Source: PGYR01 sp048267165
GTDB lineage: Bacteria > Bacteroidota > Ignavibacteria > Kapaibacteriales > UBA2268
Assembly (NCBI GenBank): GCA_048267165.1
Contig: JBLWYD010000012.1
Span: 18,891 to 82,890 of the forward strand
Reading direction: 5' to 3'
Length of the DNA: 64,000 nucleotides
Position numbers and translations under genes: made by a program. Shown here piece after piece: positions 62,335 to 64,000 of the stretch; within the stretch, counting starts at the first letter, position 1; every line of letters starts with the position of its first letter. The notes under the pieces were generated by a model. The model did not search any database. It was given only the letters and a program-made list of their open reading frames with translations, and was not told the DNA's origin.

Positions 62335-63240
62335 TTAATCTTTTTTCAAAGTTAGGGGAGTATCTTTCATCATAGATGATAGCTTTTCGCCGCCTTTTAT
62401 TCCGAAATCGAGTGTACGTATAGGGAATGGAATAGTAATCTCATTCGCTTTGAAAGCCTTATTGATTGCCATTATAGCTCTGTGCCTTGCTTCCATATAC
62501 TCGCTGTGTTTGACTGCGTACTGCGTCCAAAACATAACAACAAAGTTGATAGAACTATCGCCATAGTCCGTAAAGTAGAACTGTACTTCTTCGTCTTTCA
62601 GAATATCTTCGAGTGAGTTTATAGCCTCTAGTGTTACTTTCTGTACTTTCGGTAAGTCATCACCATAGGAAACACCAACCTCCAGATCGATTCTTCTTTT
62701 TCCATTTTCAGTGAAGTTAGTAATCGCATTTTGGAATATAGTCTTGTTGGGGATTAGCACTTTTTGGCCTTGGAATGTTCTTATATTAGTAGTTCTGAGT
62801 GTTATTAACTCAACAGTTCCAACTAAATCATTGACCTGTATTATATCACCTATAGTGAATGGTTTATTGAGCGAGAGTATAATACCTGAAATGAAGTTTG
62901 CAGCTATTTCTTGGAAAGCAAAACCAATAGCTAACCCCAAAATACCAAGCCCAGCTAGCATAGACGTAACTGTTTTATCCAAATCTAAAATATCAAGAGC
63001 TACGAAAAGCCCGGCTGCCAGCACTGAGAGATATACTACATTCGAAAATAGATTGATAGCAGCAGATGGTCCATAAAACTTCTGAAAGATATCCTTCATC
63101 AACTTTTTTATGTACTTAGCAACTATGAAAAACACGAGGAGCACAATCATAGCAACTACGAAGTTGGGGAACATACTGACAACAGATTCCCACCAGCCAC
63201 TAACCTTGTTATATATAATCTCGAATGCGTTTGATAACAT
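62335..63240 (-). CDS. MscS-family mechanosensitive channel
   Basis: A 301-residue inner-membrane channel. Three helices lie in the first 125 residues. The pore-lining TM3 reads GLGILGLAIGFAFQEIAANFISGIIL with the glycine/alanine packing typical of MscS, followed by NKPFTIGDIIQVNDLVGTVELITLRTTNIRTFQGQKVLIPN of the beta domain. A C-terminal alpha/beta domain and basic tail complete it. It opens on membrane tension to relieve hypo-osmotic shock. It is convergent with the giant repeat gene. Confidence 0.95.
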   Translation of the reverse strand: MLSNAFEIIYNKVSGWWESVVSMFPNFVVAMIVLLVFFIVAKYIKKLMKDIFQKFYGPSAAINLFSNVVYLSVLAAGLFVALDILDLDKTVTSMLAGLGILGLAIGFAFQEIAANFISGIILSLNKPFTIGDIIQVNDLVGTVELITLRTTNIRTFQGQKVLIPNKTIFQNAITNFTENGKRRIDLEVGVSYGDDLPKVQKVTLEAINSLEDILKDEEVQFYFTDYGDSSINFVVMFWTQYAVKHSEYMEARHRAIMAINKAFKANEITIPFPIRTLDFGIKGGEKLSSMMKDTPLTLKKD

Positions 63241-63449
63241 AAAGTCCTTTGTCTTATTTAAACTAAAATTGCTTTATCACTCGTTAAATATAACGAAAAT
63301 TAAACTATGATTCTGCAATACAAATTACATAATTCAATAATAATTACATCTAAAACATCTAAATCTGCAATAGCAACGTTATATTATAAAACGAAAAAGA
63401 AATTAGTTATTTTAGATTTGCAATCAACTAATTAATGGGAAATAGCTAA

Positions 63450-63860
63450 ATGAAAATGCAAGAAGTCTTTGAAAAAATGAAAAATATAGCTGTCTATGGA
63501 ATGTCTGCGGACATTGCCAAAGCAGCACACACAGTACCGGGATATATGCTGAAAAGAGGATATAATGTTATCCCTATCAATCCTAAAGCGGAAACGATAT
63601 TCAAGCAAAAAGTATATAGGAACATAATGGATATACCTGATACAATAGATATACTCAATATATTCCGCCCAGAGCAAGAAGCACTATCTATAGTACAAGA
63701 AGCAGTAGAGCGCAGAAAAGCCAAAGGCGATATAAAGTTGATATGGCTACAGTTGGGATTGAAGAACGCAGAGGCAAAGAAATTGGGTGCGGAGAACGGA
63801 ATAGATTACATAGAAGACAAGTGTATGTATATAGAACATAAAAAAGTAGTAGATAATTAA
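63450..63860 (+). CDS. CoA-binding (YccU-like) protein
   Basis: A 136-residue single Rossmann-fold protein: MKNIAVYGMSADIAKAAHTVPGYMLKRGYNVIPINPKAETIFKQKVYRNIMDIPDTIDILNIFRPEQEAL and IWLQLGLKNAEAKKLG...YIEDKCMYIEH match the CoA-binding domain family, including the late cysteine region. Its role is unknown; related domains occur in acyl-CoA synthetases. A TAGATTTG box at 63413-63420 may be its -7 element. Confidence 0.9.
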   Translation: MKMQEVFEKMKNIAVYGMSADIAKAAHTVPGYMLKRGYNVIPINPKAETIFKQKVYRNIMDIPDTIDILNIFRPEQEALSIVQEAVERRKAKGDIKLIWLQLGLKNAEAKKLGAENGIDYIEDKCMYIEHKKVVDN

Positions 63861-63928
63861 GTTTTTTTCTACTAATTTAATCAAGAAATTTTTAATTATT
63901 TTTTTTACAATTATTTGGAGTAAGTATT

Positions 63929-64000
63929 ATGAGTAACAAATTGAAAGCATCTGCAAAATTATCATTTTTAGCAGCTGGTGTATTAGCAGCAGGTTCTGTA
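63929..64000 (+). CDS. Exported protein, truncated by the window end
   Basis: ATG 63929 follows a GGAG ribosome-binding site at 63917-63920. The 24 codons present have a basic start followed by a hydrophobic, alanine-rich stretch (LSFLAAGVLAAGSV), typical of a signal peptide. The protein continues beyond the window, so nothing more can be said. Confidence 0.75.
   Translation, partial: MSNKLKASAKLSFLAAGVLAAGSV

Noticed and set aside
1..64000. A new defence or toxin-antitoxin system
   Set aside because: I looked for nuclease, helicase, reverse transcriptase, STAND/NTPase, TIR and toxin-antitoxin pairs. None is present: the accessory content here is surface proteins, efflux, sulfur detoxification and repeats.

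Overview
The window looks like chromosome of an AT-rich, Gram-negative member of the Bacteroidota/Ignavibacteriota (FCB) assemblage. This is inferred from four kinds of evidence. Several start sites carry Bacteroidetes-type promoters (a TTG about 19-20 bp before TAnnTTTG), best seen at tRNA-Glu, the FKBP gene and a small secreted protein. One large von Willebrand A protein ends in a type IX secretion (T9SS) sorting domain, and related folds sit on several lipoproteins. A TamB-like protein, a lipoprotein outer-membrane factor and many lipoproteins imply an outer membrane. Intergenic spaces hold small palindromes of a kind I associate with these phyla. The exact lineage cannot be fixed from sequence alone.

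Layout. 1-6.1 kb: a plus-strand run with a small membrane protein overlapping apt, a GyrI-like protein, a DUF2339/DUF3999 membrane pair, a small membrane protein and a pentapeptide-repeat protein. 6.1-8.5 kb: an array of short hairpins, then a PAP2 phosphatase and a secreted beta-propeller protein on the minus strand. 8.5-14.5 kb: a T9SS-exported vWA protein, class I fructose-bisphosphate aldolase and a MATE exporter. 14.7-17.5 kb: an outer-membrane-type protein, tRNA-Glu(TTC) and a polytopic protein that may be a GT-C glycosyltransferase. 17.6-20.6 kb: a sulfide/persulfide detoxification locus (ArsR regulator, TauE/SafE, a CstB-like persulfide dioxygenase-rhodanese fusion, a rhodanese) with two copies of a 13-bp candidate operator. 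20.8-27.0 kb: an RND tripartite efflux operon. This and the sulfide locus both end in the same 68-bp structured element. 27.1-31.6 kb: a VOC protein, mtaB, two membrane proteins and repeat-rich spacers. 31.6-39.6 kb: an FKBP isomerase, a degenerate pyrophosphatase-like lipoprotein, an S33 hydrolase, a GNAT enzyme, a four-gene lipoprotein/outer-membrane cluster, a PLP decarboxylase and mazG. 39.7-49.3 kb: a FabI-like reductase, mraZ-rsmH with three MraZ-box clusters, a TamB-like giant, a response regulator, pyruvate kinase and a DUF423 protein. 49.3-64 kb: two hydrolase-like genes (one an M28-like protein lacking metal ligands), an acyl-CoA carboxylase carboxyltransferase, a YCF48-like lipoprotein, a secreted protein of about 2,544 residues with 41 repeats, an MscS channel, a CoA-binding protein and a truncated exported protein at the window edge.

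Working together. The clearest functional units are the sulfide locus, the efflux operon and the mraZ-rsmH pair. The sulfide locus combines sensing, persulfide oxidation, sulfur transfer and export of a sulfur oxyanion. The efflux operon consists of adaptor, pump and channel. The mraZ-rsmH pair is detached from the rest of the usual division/cell-wall cluster. I see no CRISPR array, prophage, intact insertion sequence or plasmid functions. The most unusual items are the higher-order repeat structure of the giant protein, the duplicated structured element, the mirrored operator of the sulfide locus and two proteins that keep an enzyme fold but lack its catalytic residues.
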